Part shown: positions 1 through 11,960 of the stretch, in pieces
Layout: every line of letters starts with the position of its first letter
How positions within the stretch are numbered: the stretch's first letter is position 1
Assembly: GCA_023213395.1 (NCBI GenBank)
Contig: CM041465.1
Span: forward strand, 69,261,741 to 69,325,740
Source: Cycas panzhihuaensis
Taxonomy: Eukaryota > Cycadophyta
DNA: 64,000 nucleotides
Reading direction: 5' to 3'
Translations under genes and position numbers: made by a program
Notes under the pieces: model-generated
What the model saw: the letters and a program-made list of their open reading frames with translations, nothing else
The model's database searches: none
What the model was told of the DNA's origin: nothing

Positions 1-1949
1 CATCAAAAAAGATTGTTGAATCTTGTGGAGGTCAAATGGATGCTTGGGGCTACAAATGAGCAAATAGACATAAAACACTTTGTGAATTTTCCTATAACAA
101 GGCCTAAGAAGCCTTATAGGACTATTACATTCAATGAAACTTCATTTAGAAGTGAAATATAGCCTGCACAAACATATTAGGATTGAAAAAGAGGCCAAAA
201 TAGAGTTGTTTCAATAAAAAATAGAACTGAGAGTTGCATGGCATATAAAAAAGTTGAAGATCAACAAATGCACACTACTATGATCTCTAAAACACTAGTA
301 GTGACTTTAGATTGATTGGAGGCCACCAAATATTAAGAGAAAAGCTTAAAAAATATGGGACCAAGGTGTCGTTATGAGCAAATGAGCCTCTGTTTCTCAC
401 TTATTTCTTAAAATAATGCTAAACAGAGCATGTAATAGTTATGATACCATGTGAAAACTCTTCGAAGATCTAAATAGTATGTGCATTTAACAAAATACAA
501 AGAAAAACTATTGAAATAATGAAATATTTAATCACATAAGAGCAAAACTTAGATGTGCAAAGGTTCATAGGTGAATTTTACTTTGTGAGACTCTAATCTA
601 GAAGAGCTTTTGCATTAATAATAATTCAATGTATAAATAATAGGGAAAATGCCCTATGTATAGGCAATCCACCAAGGTTTACAATAATATAATTGGTCAA
701 CATATTGGCATAAGTAGTGGACCTAACATAATTACATAATATAATTAAATTACAAATATTGGTTACCTAATATTACACAAATATATATAAGTATATGCAT
801 AATACATGGTAATGAAGGTGACATTATTAGTTTTAACACCTATTACTACTCAAAACTAAAATGCAATGTTGATGACCTAATAAGATGCCTCCTACCTTTA
901 AAAAGGTTTAATCTAGACTAGATGTTGGCAATGCTTACTCAAGGTAGAGTTAGGTACTCTTAACACCCTTTGATAGCTTAATCACTTCAAGAATTCAATG
1001 GATACTAATAAGACAAAATGCCTCAATACCAATTATGTTTGTCCAAAAGCAAAGGGAGAGATGATGGTCGATCAACCCATGGGGGCTGATTCATGATATT
1101 GGATGAGTCGATCCACCAAATCAGAAAGCATCTCTTGAAGAATAACATAATCCAAAACTACATCTATAAAACTAAGGATGATCATAACACTAAGAAAAAA
1201 TATGTATATCAAAATCTCTTAAGAGCATTTGGTCCTCACCACTGATTAATTTTCCACCTCTGCTCAATATAGACACCACACGAATGAGATGATCTACAAA
1301 ATGATTATTGCCATCAGGCCACCACTATAGGATTTTGTTGATGAACCACCTATCACTATGCCATCAACATGACAAATACTAACTAATCCTTATCTAGAGG
1401 CTACCTACTACAGAGTAGGGTCTTTACCCCACAAAGGCACCTCCTCACCTCTCTAACCAAGGAAATAGAATATAAGTAAAATTGGGTTCAACATCATTAA
1501 AATTTCATAAGCTACATCCTACTAGTCACATGACTACTACAATAATGAATACTCTCAACTCCACAAAACCCACCACATCCCCAAATGTGATAAATTTCCA
1601 ATAATATGGAAAAACAACCCACCATACGTACCATTATTAGAGTTGTAAAGAGGACCTTACTGCAAAATGGGTTCCTCCACTAAGTATACCACTACATACA
1701 TTACACCATTATTAATATGCTTCTTCAAATCTTAGGCTTTGAATGCCTTATCTAAGCTAATAGTCTAATAGAGCACACTCCAAATACAATCATGAGCCTA
1801 CTATAAAAAACCTGAAAAAGAGTTCTTTACTAAAGGTCCTATTTAGCCTCCTTCTACCTACACTACACCATTATTAATTTGCTACTTCAAATCTCATGCT
1901 CTAGTCAAGCCCACAATCCAACAGTGATCAATGTTGTCCCTAGTATAAG
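1..1949. other. AT-rich DNA, nothing firmly assigned
   Basis: No open frame of useful length and no recognisable protein on either strand. Around 436-455 a TGATACCATGTG string resembles the junction of a minus-strand LTR with a tRNA-iMet primer-binding site, but I found no partner LTR. I read this as old, unidentifiable repeat debris. Confidence 0.4.
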
Positions 1950-2047
1950 GAGCCCTTTCTAGACCTTGATACACCTTCATTAGTTCTTGGATCAATAGAG
2001 TACTAGGCATCTAACTCCAGTTTATCTTGGCCAAATTTCAAGTGGGA

Positions 2048-3265
2048 CTAAGTTCCATATTTGATATCTCTAGTAGCTTCTTGTTGTAAATTTTCCTTGA
2101 AAGGCAACCTACCTATAGATTTTTTACCCTCCTTTTTATCCATCTCTACACAATCCATTTGGGTTGTATATATAAGGGTTGACATAATACCACCCCTTAC
2201 CATAAGTAGTATTGCCTTTTTAATACTAGAATCACCTATTATCTCTGTATTTTCTTTTGACACCTCACTCTTTTCACAAATAAGAAGATTTTGAGTTTTT
2301 GGTACAACTTCTGCCTTCTGAGTCTCCCCCGTAACATTTGTATCCAACTTGGTCATTGGGGAGATAATTAGATCAAACACTAGATTGATTTTGAGGCTTA
2401 CTATTGAAATTGGTAAAAATCCACCTAGTGATATACCTAACATGTGTTGGATACCAGGTTTTTTAGAAGCTAATAATTTACCTGAATATTTGCCTAAAAA
2501 TACCATTCTTAATTTGATGATCAATGCTGGAGGGAGAAACTTTGCCTCTCTTATCTTAATCATTAGACTCATTAGCCTAGGCCCCACTTAACATAACACC
2601 TTCTTCATGTTGCTTGTTAACCTTCTTAAGTAAATCCAAACTATGCTTTGCAATAAGGACCTCATTATCATCATCCTTATCATAGGCTAAACTTTGGAAT
2701 CAATTATCTTTCATTAGCTTCTATTCTCCTTGACCCTTAGCATGACTAGATTTTAAGTAACCTTTATGTTACATTGTAATGAACCCTTTATAACTCACTT
2801 CATTCAAAGTAGGGCTAGTTATGGCATCCTTATATGGGCATAAAAGAATAAAATGTTTATACCCATAATACCAACCAAATTTAAAGGAAAACTACTTATA
2901 ATCGATGTCTTATATCTACAAATAATTTTGCATAATGATCTCTATTTGATCTGGAAGGCCCTGAGTAATATCCATCTCAACACATATTTGGGCAAAGGAT
3001 GTAATTATCTAAGACAAAGTGGCTTCTACTACCTTAAGAAAGCACCCTAAGGATCATATAATAACCTCAAAAGCTTTATCACTCTAATACTGCAATGGGA
3101 AGAAGGGGAGTTTAACCTAGATTGAAATGGAACTAGGAATGTCTTGTCGTGGGTTAAAAGATTTCTTCCAAAATATCATGAATAAACTACTTTGGGCTAT
3201 AAACCAAGAACCCTTATCAAATATTGTCTCATTATCATTAGCTCTCTTAAATATGACAACAAAGA
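2048..3265 (-). pseudogene. Decayed DUF4283 / zinc-knuckle protein, LINE (L1) ORF1-like
   Basis: Read from 3265 downwards, the minus strand gives a stop-riddled protein with the order of a plant DUF4283 protein followed by a zinc-knuckle segment, as in ORF1 of plant L1 elements and related host genes. Recognisable pieces are a DKGSWF block near 3220, a WVKLP-like block near 3120 (first Trp now a stop), the block CVEMDITQGLPD near 2960, and a degenerate knuckle near 2870 in which only the last Cys survives (LLCPYKD). The C-terminal part is an open stretch of 179 codons at 2587-2048 with no motif I recognise. The 5' part is cut off by the LTR that begins at 3266. In-frame stops make it nonfunctional. 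A decayed host DUF4283 gene is the alternative; no reverse transcriptase lies next to it to decide. Confidence 0.6.
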
Positions 3266-3600
3266 TGTAGTGGTCCTAATCTATTAAGGAGAGTTGGTAT
3301 TTTTTAATTTTATTATTATTATTATTATTATTAGGGAGTAATACTTTTAATAAATATGAAGTTAGATTTTATATTAGAAAGTTGATATTTTATTATTATT
3401 GAAGCATGTTTTCTAATAGGGATCCAAATTAGCACCTATAAATAGGGGAGACCCCTAACTTATTTTGAAAGTTTTATTTTTAGGTTAATCCTAATTTATT
3501 TAGTATTTAGTACTTGGGTTAATTTTGCCTATTCAACTTTCATTTTAGTTTTATTTTGATTTAAAGAAGTAGATCTAATTGGGATCACTTCAAGTAGTAT
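3266..3600 (+). repeat. LTR copy 1 of an old element, with TATA box and ATT microsatellite
   Basis: Matches 5854-6222 in the same orientation and order: GTGGTCCTAATCTATTAAGG, an (ATT)n tract, GGGAGTAATACTTTTAAT, then CCTATAAATAGGGG. The last string is a good TATA box. The 3' end is unclear because similarity to the second copy fades near 3590. Probably the left LTR of a plus-strand element ending at about 6222; the sequence cuts into the DUF4283 pseudogene at 3265. Confidence 0.65.
3303..3332. repeat. (ATT)n microsatellite inside the LTR
   Basis: A run of ATT units. The same LTR position carries (AAT)n at 3822-3848 in the inverted copy and a longer interrupted ATT/GTT array at 5890-5946 in copy 2. 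Confidence 0.9.
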
Positions 3601-3649
3601 TAAAGCTTTGTTATTAATGTACCAAGGATCTACAATTTCAAGAGTATAA

Positions 3650-3856
3650 AAGAGAAAATTTTGGAAAAATAAAACTTACAAAATAACTTAAGGGACTCCC
3701 CTATTTATAGGTGTCAATTTAACTATTTATTAAAAACTTGACTTCAATAATAATATTAATAATAATATACCAACTTCCCAATATAGAAATTGACTTAATA
3801 TTAATCAAAAGTATTACTCCCTAATAATAATAATAATAATAATAATAAAACCAAAA
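3650..3856 (-). repeat. Inverted partial LTR copy
   Basis: The reverse complement of this stretch follows LTR copy 1 from its ATT tract (3303) to just past the TATA box (3480): ATT tract, GGGAGTAATACTTTT, AAGTTGGTAT, CACCTATAAATAGGGGAG and AAGTTTTATTTT all appear in order. With 3303-3480 it forms an imperfect inverted repeat around a spacer of about 170 bp. It lacks the LTR's first 40 bp or so. Confidence 0.75.
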
Positions 3857-3860
3857 AAGG

Positions 3861-5839
3861 AGCCATAACTTTTACTACAGGTATCAGAATTCAATTTCAT
3901 CTAAAGGGTTAGAATCTTAATTCAAAGGCCATTATTTTAAGCTATTATTTGGTGTATTTTGGCCTTGATTTAATATTGCAGATATCATTTAAAGTTAATA
4001 CTTAATGATGGAGCCATATATCTCTATTTTTATGGGAGAGGGAGAAATACAACCTATAGTATGTCTAAATAAGTTCGAAATACATTTAAAATTATTAAAA
4101 CACTGAATTATGTATTTTATCCAATTTTAGAGCCATATTTTGATGTAAAGATTTGTACATATGGCTCTAATATATCTCATTAGATTCAATGGGAATGCTT
4201 CTCAAAGAGACTTCTCATACTCTTTAATAAATGAATTAGAAGGTGGTGGCTTGAGTATCAAAATAATTATACTAGTAAGTTTACCTTGGATAAAGTCTTT
4301 ATAAAATTTAAGAATAAATATCTAGAGAAAGACATCAAAAGGGAGTTATTAACTTTTCTAGAGAGCATGAGATATCATATAAGGAAAATAAAAGAAGAAG
4401 TTAATTAATTAGAAAAATAATCTACTGAGGAGCCTATAAAAGAGCCACATAAAGAAAATACAAGTAGCACACATAAAGAACTGGGTGATCAAATTAAAAA
4501 AAAAAAAACCTAATGGGGACCCATCAATGAGCAGTATGATAAAAATACAAGTAACACATATGGATTAAGTATGAAAATACCCATCAATGGGGATCTATGA
4601 AGCAAGGAGATACCTATAAATAAGGAGCTCAAGGAAGAAATAGAAATATAAGATATCCTTAGGAAGGTACTTACTTTAAAATATGATCTTATAGAGCACT
4701 TTTCTATTTCTTTTAGAAGTTTTCTTATTCATCTTAGTTTCTCAAGTTCTATAGATTTGCAAACTCCCTCCCCCTACCTTATACCACAAAATCTTATAAA
4801 TGAATTAGAAATTAAAGCCTTAGGTTCCCTACTTCTAGTAGGTGAAATTCCTATTCCACATAAGATACTCTTTCATGTCCCATTCACTAGGAAGTCTCTT
4901 TATTACCACCCCAATATTCTTTATATTTTAACCCCCTCTCAATAAGTTTCAACCTCTTCTAGTATTATTATACACCCCCTCTACAAAGAATTATATTTAT
5001 TCCTTTTATGTCCCTACTCTCACTACCATCAACCTTCTCACTACCCTATATGTTTCTCCCTTATCTCTTTGCATTACCCCATAAATCACCCTTACATTCC
5101 ATTACCAAAACCCTTTTCCCATAAGGAATGTTTAGCCCTTATTCCCTACTCATCTTTCTTGTCCCTATTAAACTCTAAATTTACTTATAGATATAGATTC
5201 ATTTACCCTTTATTTTATATAATATCACCTTTATCACCCAAATTCTTTTTGTCTATCTCTTATCCAACCTAACCATCATATATCACATTCCCTATGTAGG
5301 TCCCCATTTCTACCTCCCCCTAGTTTTCTCCCTAAAATAACTCATCTATATCTTCTATGCCTTATGTCTTTCAATTCCCTATCGTTAATATGTACCTAGA
5401 TATACCTCCCCTTATATAATTTAAACCTTACATTCTATATCCCTTATATGTAATCATATTATTATATTCCTATCTTTTATGTCCAAAATCTACCTTCCCA
5501 ATATAATTTCTATATTTCATACCTTTCCTCTACAATCCCTTAATTTATCCTTAAGGATAACTACTAGTGGACATAATATGTAACTAGGATACAAAACCCT
5601 AGAGTGCACAACTTTGAGAATCAATTAATAAGCAAGCTACTAATAAAAGTAGTTCTAGATATTACAATATCATAAATAAGAAGAGGATATATATAGTTTA
5701 CTTTAAAATGATGAGATAATAAAGCCTATGATATTCAAGCCCTAGTAGGTGGAGGATCAAAGATATATACACAAGGACATACATGTCCCAAACTTTCAAG
5801 TGACAAAATTATAAATACTTTGTAGGTGAAGTATTCTTT
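3861..5839 (+). pseudogene. Internal region of the old LTR element, possible gag remnant
   Basis: Between the two plus-strand LTR copies. The first 250 bp resemble the leader of the gypsy element near 53.7-54.0 kb (shared phrases such as 'ggagccataacttt' and 'tatcagaatt'). Near 4230-4420 a stop-broken frame is rich in Lys, Glu and Arg, as gag helices are, but I cannot prove gag. From about 4690 to 5560 the plus strand is strongly pyrimidine-rich with few G residues; short Pro/Leu-rich frames there are a by-product. No protease or RT was seen. Confidence 0.35.
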
Positions 5840-5853
5840 GAAGGAGGGATGGA
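5840..5853 (+). promoter_or_regulatory. Polypurine tract before LTR copy 2
   Basis: GAAGGAGGGATGGA lies directly against the start of the right LTR, where plus-strand DNA priming is expected for a plus-strand element. Confidence 0.6.
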
Positions 5854-6222
5854 TCATAGTGGTCTTAATCTATTAAGGAGAGTTAGTATTTTTTTTGTAT
5901 TATTATTATTATTATTATTGTTATTGTTATTATTATTATTATTATTAAGGAGTGATACTTTTAATTATTATAAAATCTATTTTTATATTATAAAGTTGGT
6001 ATTTTATTATTAATACTATTATTGAAGTTTATTTTTTAATAGGGGGCCAAATTAGAACCTATAAATAGGGGGGAATCCTAAATCATTTTGTAAGCTTTAT
6101 TTTTGGTTTAATCCTAATTTTATTTATCATTTGATGCTTAAGGTAAATTTTCCTATTCAACTTTTATTTTAGTTTTCTTTTGGTTTGAAAAAGTAGATAT
6201 AATTTGAGATCATTTCAAAAGA
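5854..6222 (+). repeat. LTR copy 2 of the old element
   Basis: Direct repeat of 3266-3600: GTGGTCTTAATCTATTAAGG, a long interrupted ATT/GTT array (5890-5946), CCTATAAATAGGGG (TATA box near 6058) and the same T-rich tail. The purine tract in front and the match to copy 1 identify it as the right LTR. By eye the copies are roughly 75-80% alike, so the insertion is old. The terminal TG...CA and target duplication could not be fixed. Confidence 0.65.
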
Positions 6223-6639
6223 AACCATGACTAACATTATAGATATTAGGTTCCTGAGAGATTAATAAAGCCCAATTAGAATGGATCCATGTATGAAGGC
6301 CTCTTGGTGATTACCATAACTTGTAAAAATAACACACAATACTATAATCATTCAAAGAAGCAAATTCACTCAAGAGATAACTCAAATCAAATTGAAATAA
6401 AGGATTGAATCCCCTTTGTTTTATACATGCACCCCATTTAGGTGCTCGATCATCCTTTCTATACTAAGAAGGGCCTACAACAAGAGGGCCTGCCTAATGT
6501 AGAGTCTCATTCTTCATCCTCTTCCTTCAACTACATCCCTTTCCCTTCTATTCACACCACCTACATTAAATATAATCCACTCCTTAGTCCCAAATTTTAT
6601 TTTTACAATCTTTATCATAAGATTACCTAGAAATTTTCA
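6223..6639. other. Spacer without recognisable gene
   Basis: AT-rich, with a short C/T-rich stretch at 6440-6600. I see no conserved motif or repeat. Confidence 0.4.
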
Positions 6640-7594
6640 TAATATGATATGATCATGGTGGTAATTAATAAACTCCTTAAATATCCACATTTCATTTTAA
6701 TTTAGACTACTTATATGACACTTATCATAACAAAAAGATTTATAAAAGATATAGGATGAATGAATCCATTTTTAGAGAAATTATATCAAACACATATATA
6801 AAGTTTGCATCAAAATGTTGGCAAATATTATTCTAAGAATTAGGAACCAAGCTAAAATTCAACATGTATGCCACCTAGAGATTGATGGATAAACAAAGTA
6901 AGTGAATCAAGTCTTTGAAGATATATTAAAAATGTCTACCATAGAATAACCATCTAAGTAGGAGAATTATCTATACTTAATAGATATTTCCAATAGTAAT
7001 AAGTATCACATATCCTTAACATAAGTTTATGTAAAGCTTTGTATATATGACAATGCAATACACCATTAAATGGGAAAAGTTTGGAGGGCTATCACTTGAT
7101 TGAACTAAAAATATTATAAGAAATAAAGAAGTAAGTCACTAACACCAAGCAATACTAGAAGGATGGTTAAGATATATAGAAAATCTATATAGATCTAAAA
7201 TGAATAGTAAGTGAAGACAATATTGGAGATCATATTTTTTTCAAAGTTAGACCTACATATAATTCATTAAATCTAGAAACTTATAGAAAGCTATCAATTA
7301 GATATTATGGACCATTTGAAATATTGTAACAAATAGGACTTATAGCCTACATGCTTTGTTTACCTCTAAATTTGAAAATACATAATGTGTTTCATATTTC
7401 ATCCCTTAAAAATTATATGCCTAACTCTAAATATATTTTTTATTATGCTACCATTAAGATAGGGTCAAAATTAGAGTTTGAGGAAGAATCACTACAAATT
7501 CTAGAACAAAGAGAAAATACCTTATAAAATGGAGCTATTAAGCAATTAAAAATTTAATGGAAATATTTAATGTTAGTTAAAGCTACATGGGAGT
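6640..7594 (+). pseudogene. Decayed Ty3/gypsy integrase, chromovirus-type tail
   Basis: With several stops and frameshifts the plus strand reads like the gypsy integrase core and C-terminus. Near 6665 it gives NKLLKYPHFI, the counterpart of the DRLTKxAHF block. Near 6840-6890 it runs through the region equivalent to the PQTDGQ(T)E block, and a VFHIS-like block (usual VFHVSxLR) lies at about 7390. A KATWE string at about 7580 is the expected EEATWE-like block near the end. The frame is then interrupted by the solo LTR at 7595-10779; removing it and one GGAGT copy joins KATWE to a continuing frame at 10785. It is far too decayed to act. Confidence 0.7.
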
Positions 7595-8079
7595 TGTTTC
7601 CTAGCTACTGGGAATGGACATGGATAACTCAACTCAAGTAAGCACATGTATGCTTCTATCCTCACTTTTGTTAGCTTCAGGATGCTATGAAGTTATCGAT
7701 AGATACATATTGCATGTTAATTAATTGATTGTATGATTATTATGCATCACTTGCCTGGTTACTTAGGTTTCATACTAACACTTTAGCCTATGGTGACTTG
7801 GGATACGTATCCCATGGTATCTTATAACCCTATGCCATGTCTCCATAATGTTTCCAAGTGCTCTTGGCTCCCGTAGCTTATCCCTCATCATTTCTTGGTG
7901 TGACCTGGCCCCTAGCTACTCATTTAGGTCTGGTTGTCACCCTAGTTCGCCACTTGCCTCTTTCTAGATCCCTTTTGCCACCTTTTTCCTTTGTATCATG
8001 GTCCCTCTAGGCCCTACGACCCCTTTTAGCATCTTGGCATTATATTATTCCCTTTTTAGGGTCTAGTACCCCCCTTTTT

Positions 8080-8100
8080 GGGGAGCCTCCCAGGCTCCCC
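8080..8100. repeat. 9-bp perfect hairpin in the solo LTR
   Basis: GGGGAGCCT, a 3-nt CCC loop, then AGGCTCCCC. A T-run follows (CTTTTTG), giving a terminator-like look, but in plant DNA this is only a strong hairpin. Confidence 0.8.
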
Positions 8101-9089
8101 TTTTTGTTTTATCCTAGTATTGAGTGCACCATTGTAAACTCCATGGTACCACTGCAAACTCACATTACCGCGAAGTTTGCCATAGTGTGACTATTCAAAA
8201 TGGTTTATTTATCTGGCCATGACTAATTTCGCATTAAATGTAGAATTGACATGTGGCATTGGGTTGTTTCCCACTTAAGGCGAATCCTATTCACCTGTTG
8301 AGCTAGGGTTGGGTTTAAAAACCTAAAATTTCCCTCATTTTCTCTCTTCTTCCTCCTCATCTTAAATAAAAATTTTGAAACAAAGGTTTTGACTTACTGT
8401 ACCTACCTTCAAATCTTGCCATCATCTCCTTCAGGGTAAAACCCTGAGTTGCAGGTTTACAGTTGCAAGCGTTGGGACAGACCCTCGTCATAAGTGTTCC
8501 ACCAAGCCTCAAGCACCAAGTTTGTTATAGGTTATGCTTCATCTTTGTGTCCTTATAGGAGCCCTTCACTAGTCTTCCAAGAGGAACCTCTTCTCCAGCC
8601 AGCACACAAGGTAGATCTGCCTTAGATTTGCTCTTACCAGGTACTTATAGGCATGTACATCCTTCTTCTTTCTTAATAATAAAGGTTTATTTACTTGCTT
8701 TTCTATTTGTTGTGTGAAGCTACCCTTTATTTCCTCATTCTAGGAGGCAAACCCTCCCATTTACTGGCTTGTTCCCCTCCATCTTGAAGTATCCCTTAGG
8801 TTTATTCAAGGAGGTGGAGAGAAAAGTGACCAGCGAAGAGAGAAAGGAGTTTTAGGTAGGGTTTCGTACCCTTTCGCCATCTCCTCAAGGGCAGCGCCCC
8901 ACTCTATGCTCCTTTTATTCTCCCAATACATTCTTTGTTTACCCATAAACTTTTGGGGTAGGGAACCTCATTGATTGCAGCATTAGCAGCACCTTGCTAC
9001 ACCTGTAACTAGCCATCAAAATCCCTATAAAATCTAGTTTAGTAGTAGCTCTTTTGCTTCTCATAGCCTTAGGCTTACTTTTACAAATC

Positions 9090-9129
9090 TTGTAAAAGTT
9101 GCATATTGTAACTTTTGCAACTTTTACAA
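9090..9129. repeat. 14-bp perfect inverted repeat in the solo LTR
   Basis: TTGTAAAAGTTGCA at 9090-9103 and its exact reverse complement at 9116-9129, separated by 12 bp. The arms are AT-rich and the unit partly repeats itself. Confidence 0.85.
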
Positions 9130-10784
9130 CCTTTTTGCAATATTTTTTTCCTATACAAAACTTACTGCCTTCTCTACCATTGGATGATCTTGGCCCTATT
9201 TAGTCAGCTTCTTGAGTGCTTTGGAACGTGGAAACATTCCATTAGGAGGGTCAGTCATTCTGAGGCTACCCTTCCTTCTTCCTTTCTCCCTTTTTTCCAC
9301 AACCAATGGATTACTATGTATGCATGATAAAATAGAACTAATATTACATATTTCACTTGTTCAAAAAATATTTGTTAAGATTACTCCCTTCATTTCTTTC
9401 TTTTGAAAAAGCATATGTATATATACACAGCTACTCTCATGCATGTCTAGTGCCCCTTGGGAAAGGGAAAACCATTTTTCGTGCAGGTTTCACCCACTTC
9501 GGAGCAAACAAAGGCTTTCATCGTAGGTACACATACTTTTCTCATTATTATTACAATACCTTAAAATTTTAATATAAGAAAATTCTTTCTTTTTCATTTA
9601 GTTCTTTTGTATCTAGATATTGGGGAAGGTAAGGAAGCCCTATTAGTGTTCCTTTCTCTATATCACTTATGAAAAGATTCATTGAGTTGATGAGTGTGGA
9701 TTGTGAAGAAAGTAAAGAGGCCTCTACACCGATCATCCAGTTTCCAGATGCACTACTTCTATCCTATCCTCTCGTCCACCCCTTTCTCCCCCTTTTACTC
9801 CCAAAAGAAGAAAAGGAAAGGTTAAAGAAAAGAGATAGTTTTATATTTCATTACTGTTACTTGTCTTGCTTGGCTGTATAATGGAAGGGTAATTGTTTTG
9901 CATAAATAGGCACTCCTTTCCTCTAGTTGCATCTTTACCCCCTCTCCCTTGACTCAAACTCCCACTTTCGCTAGGGTTTGAGTGTGATAAGTTGTGAGTC
10001 CCTCTACTTGCAATCTATCTTCTCTTGCATGCCATTGGGTTGACTTACATTAGCACTTGCATTCTTTTCCTTTGCTTCTTGCTTGCCTACTTCCTTTTAT
10101 GCTTATAAAAGATAAGGAGAGGGAGGCAAGGATTTAGGAAAAGAGAGAGAGATGTTACTTTGTTTACTTTATTTTTTTACTTGGACGTGAAACATAAATA
10201 ATAACAACTCATACCCCCATATCGCTTCATTATATAACAAAAATATATTGTTGCGTCCCCTACATCTAGCTACCCATTTTAGGTGTAGGCACCTTAGGGG
10301 TGCTCCCCCTTAAGGTCTTATTCTCCCTTTTGGTAAGGCCTTACTTTGCCTTACCATCATTTAGAGGTTGGGCTTTTTCAGACCAACTTCCCCCTTCTCG
10401 TCCATATCACTAGTCACTCGTTGCTTGTTTGTAGGCACTCCCTCCCTCGATTAGGACCTACTTCACCTATTCCCTCTCCTTGGGAAGGGTGTATCCTATA
10501 TATATCCTCCTTCCTTGGCTACCCAAGATAGGAGGGTCTTTCTTGAGGCTACTCGACAAAATGGGGAAGTCCCTCTCCTATCCATCCTAAATCAAGAAGG
10601 TGTTTACCCTGAGGGAGAGTTTGTATGCCATTTGCGAGTCCTCGAACCTACATTCTGACACATGGATACCCTTTGTGGGTAATCATTTCCCTTGCTCCCA
10701 TAAATCCTTTAGCCATGAGATTATCGATTGTATTGGCCTAATCTCTTTATATCTGATGACCCCTAGAGGTGCGATTCTAGGAGT

Positions 10785-11599
10785 TTAAAGAAGTGCTATG
10801 ATAACAACATCTAATACTTTAGAGAAGGGAATTGAGATATAATAACTTGATTTCATACTAATTTTATAATATATATTTTTAATATATTTATTTTTGATAT
10901 TTACCTAAAAATATCTTACTTATAAGATAAAATCTTATTCCATGCTTCACTAAGTACTTAAAGGATGCACCGTTTTAGTTGATAGTCTAGTTCTATTGGA
11001 ACAATTATATTTTGAAGGTAAGAAGCCTTTATAATCATGTAAATAACATATATTAAATTTGTAAATAATGTAAGTTATAATTTTTAATTAATAAAGAGGG
11101 AGCTATATTGCCTGAAAAATAAATTATATGGAAGATCATATGATCTAAAAGAGGGAAGAATAGGGGACTATGAATTTTAGGGATATGTTAACTTATGAAT
11201 GATGTGGTGTTAGAAAAGTATAATAGTAGAGCATTTTCAAGGAATGTTATTCATTTTAGTCAAACCTAAGCATGAGATAAATAAATTAGCTTGTAGATCA
11301 TTTTAACACCATTAAAATAGGTGGTAGAAGTCCAAAATTAAACACCAAATAAGAAAGCTCTCTTAATTTGAAGTCATAAGGGTTTAACCTCACTAGTTAT
11401 GAATTTGAAAAACTTCACTAAATTTGGAGCGATAAAAGAGGGATTTAAGTTATTTTCTAGCTTAAGGAAATTTAACCATATTGAAGAATGTTTTGATACA
11501 TTCATATAAGTGGAAGAACTCTAAAATCAAGCACTAGAGGAGGGAGATATAGTTATACAAAGTTGAGTTAATAATTCATGCTTTTTTATGAATTTTTTT
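10785..11599. other. AT-rich DNA after the solo LTR
   Basis: The first 60-80 bp continue the gypsy integrase tail interrupted at 7594. The rest is AT-rich with no recognisable gene or repeat boundary. Confidence 0.4.
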
Positions 11600-11960
11600 G
11601 TTTTCACACTTTGTACTTTACATATTTAAAAGTTAATTTTTTATGAAGTTGATCTTAAAAGTGTGAAATATGAAATTATAGAGTCCTTTCACACTTCATA
11701 CTTTGCATATTTAGAAGTCAATTTTTTTGTGAAGTCTATCTTAAAAATGAAAAGTACAAAATTATGGTCATTTTGTACTCTACACTATGTAGTGAGAAGT
11801 CAGTTTTTAATGTGTGAAATTAGTCTTAAAAGTGTGAAGTATAAAATTATAAAGAGTCTTTTTACATTTAGCACTTTATGTAATTAAAAGTTGTTTTTTT
11901 TAAGTCAATCATAAATATATGAAGAGCAAAAAACTGAAATTCATAAAAAATTACATAACT
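11600..11960. repeat. Degenerate tandem repeat, about four units of 85-90 bp
   Basis: Units start near 11605, 11690, 11774 and 11864. Each has the order 'cactttgtacttt', 'catatttaaaagtcaattttt', 'gaagtcaatcttaaaa', 'gtgtgaagtataaaattat'. Units differ by many substitutions and small indels. Short open frames here only reflect the repetition. Confidence 0.75.

Larger units (their letters stand above)
7595..10779 (+). mobile_element. Solo LTR of a Tat-like gypsy family, TSD GGAGT
   Basis: The start, TGTTTCCTAGCTACTGGGAA, matches the LTR start of the 15.5-kb element (reverse complement of its end at 19950: TGTTTCCTGGCTATCAGGAA). The end matches that LTR's tail: CATGGATACCCT...GTGG near 10660 and a final GCGATTCTA against GCGTTTCA. 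It is flanked by the perfect 5-bp duplication GGAGT (7590-7594 and 10780-10784). At about 3.19 kb it is longer than the 2.62-kb relative and quite diverged. No internal region is present, so it arose by LTR-LTR recombination (inference). Its short open frames are not genes. Confidence 0.85.

Noticed and set aside
1-620. Possible copia gag at the left edge
   Set aside because: Weak resemblance only, with stops in all frames and no diagnostic motif.
4757-5272. Two Pro/Leu/Ser-rich plus-strand frames as possible small genes
   Set aside because: They follow from the pyrimidine-rich strand composition; no conserved motif.
8080-8110. Hairpin followed by T-run resembling a rho-independent terminator
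   Set aside because: Such terminators are bacterial; this is an LTR in plant DNA.
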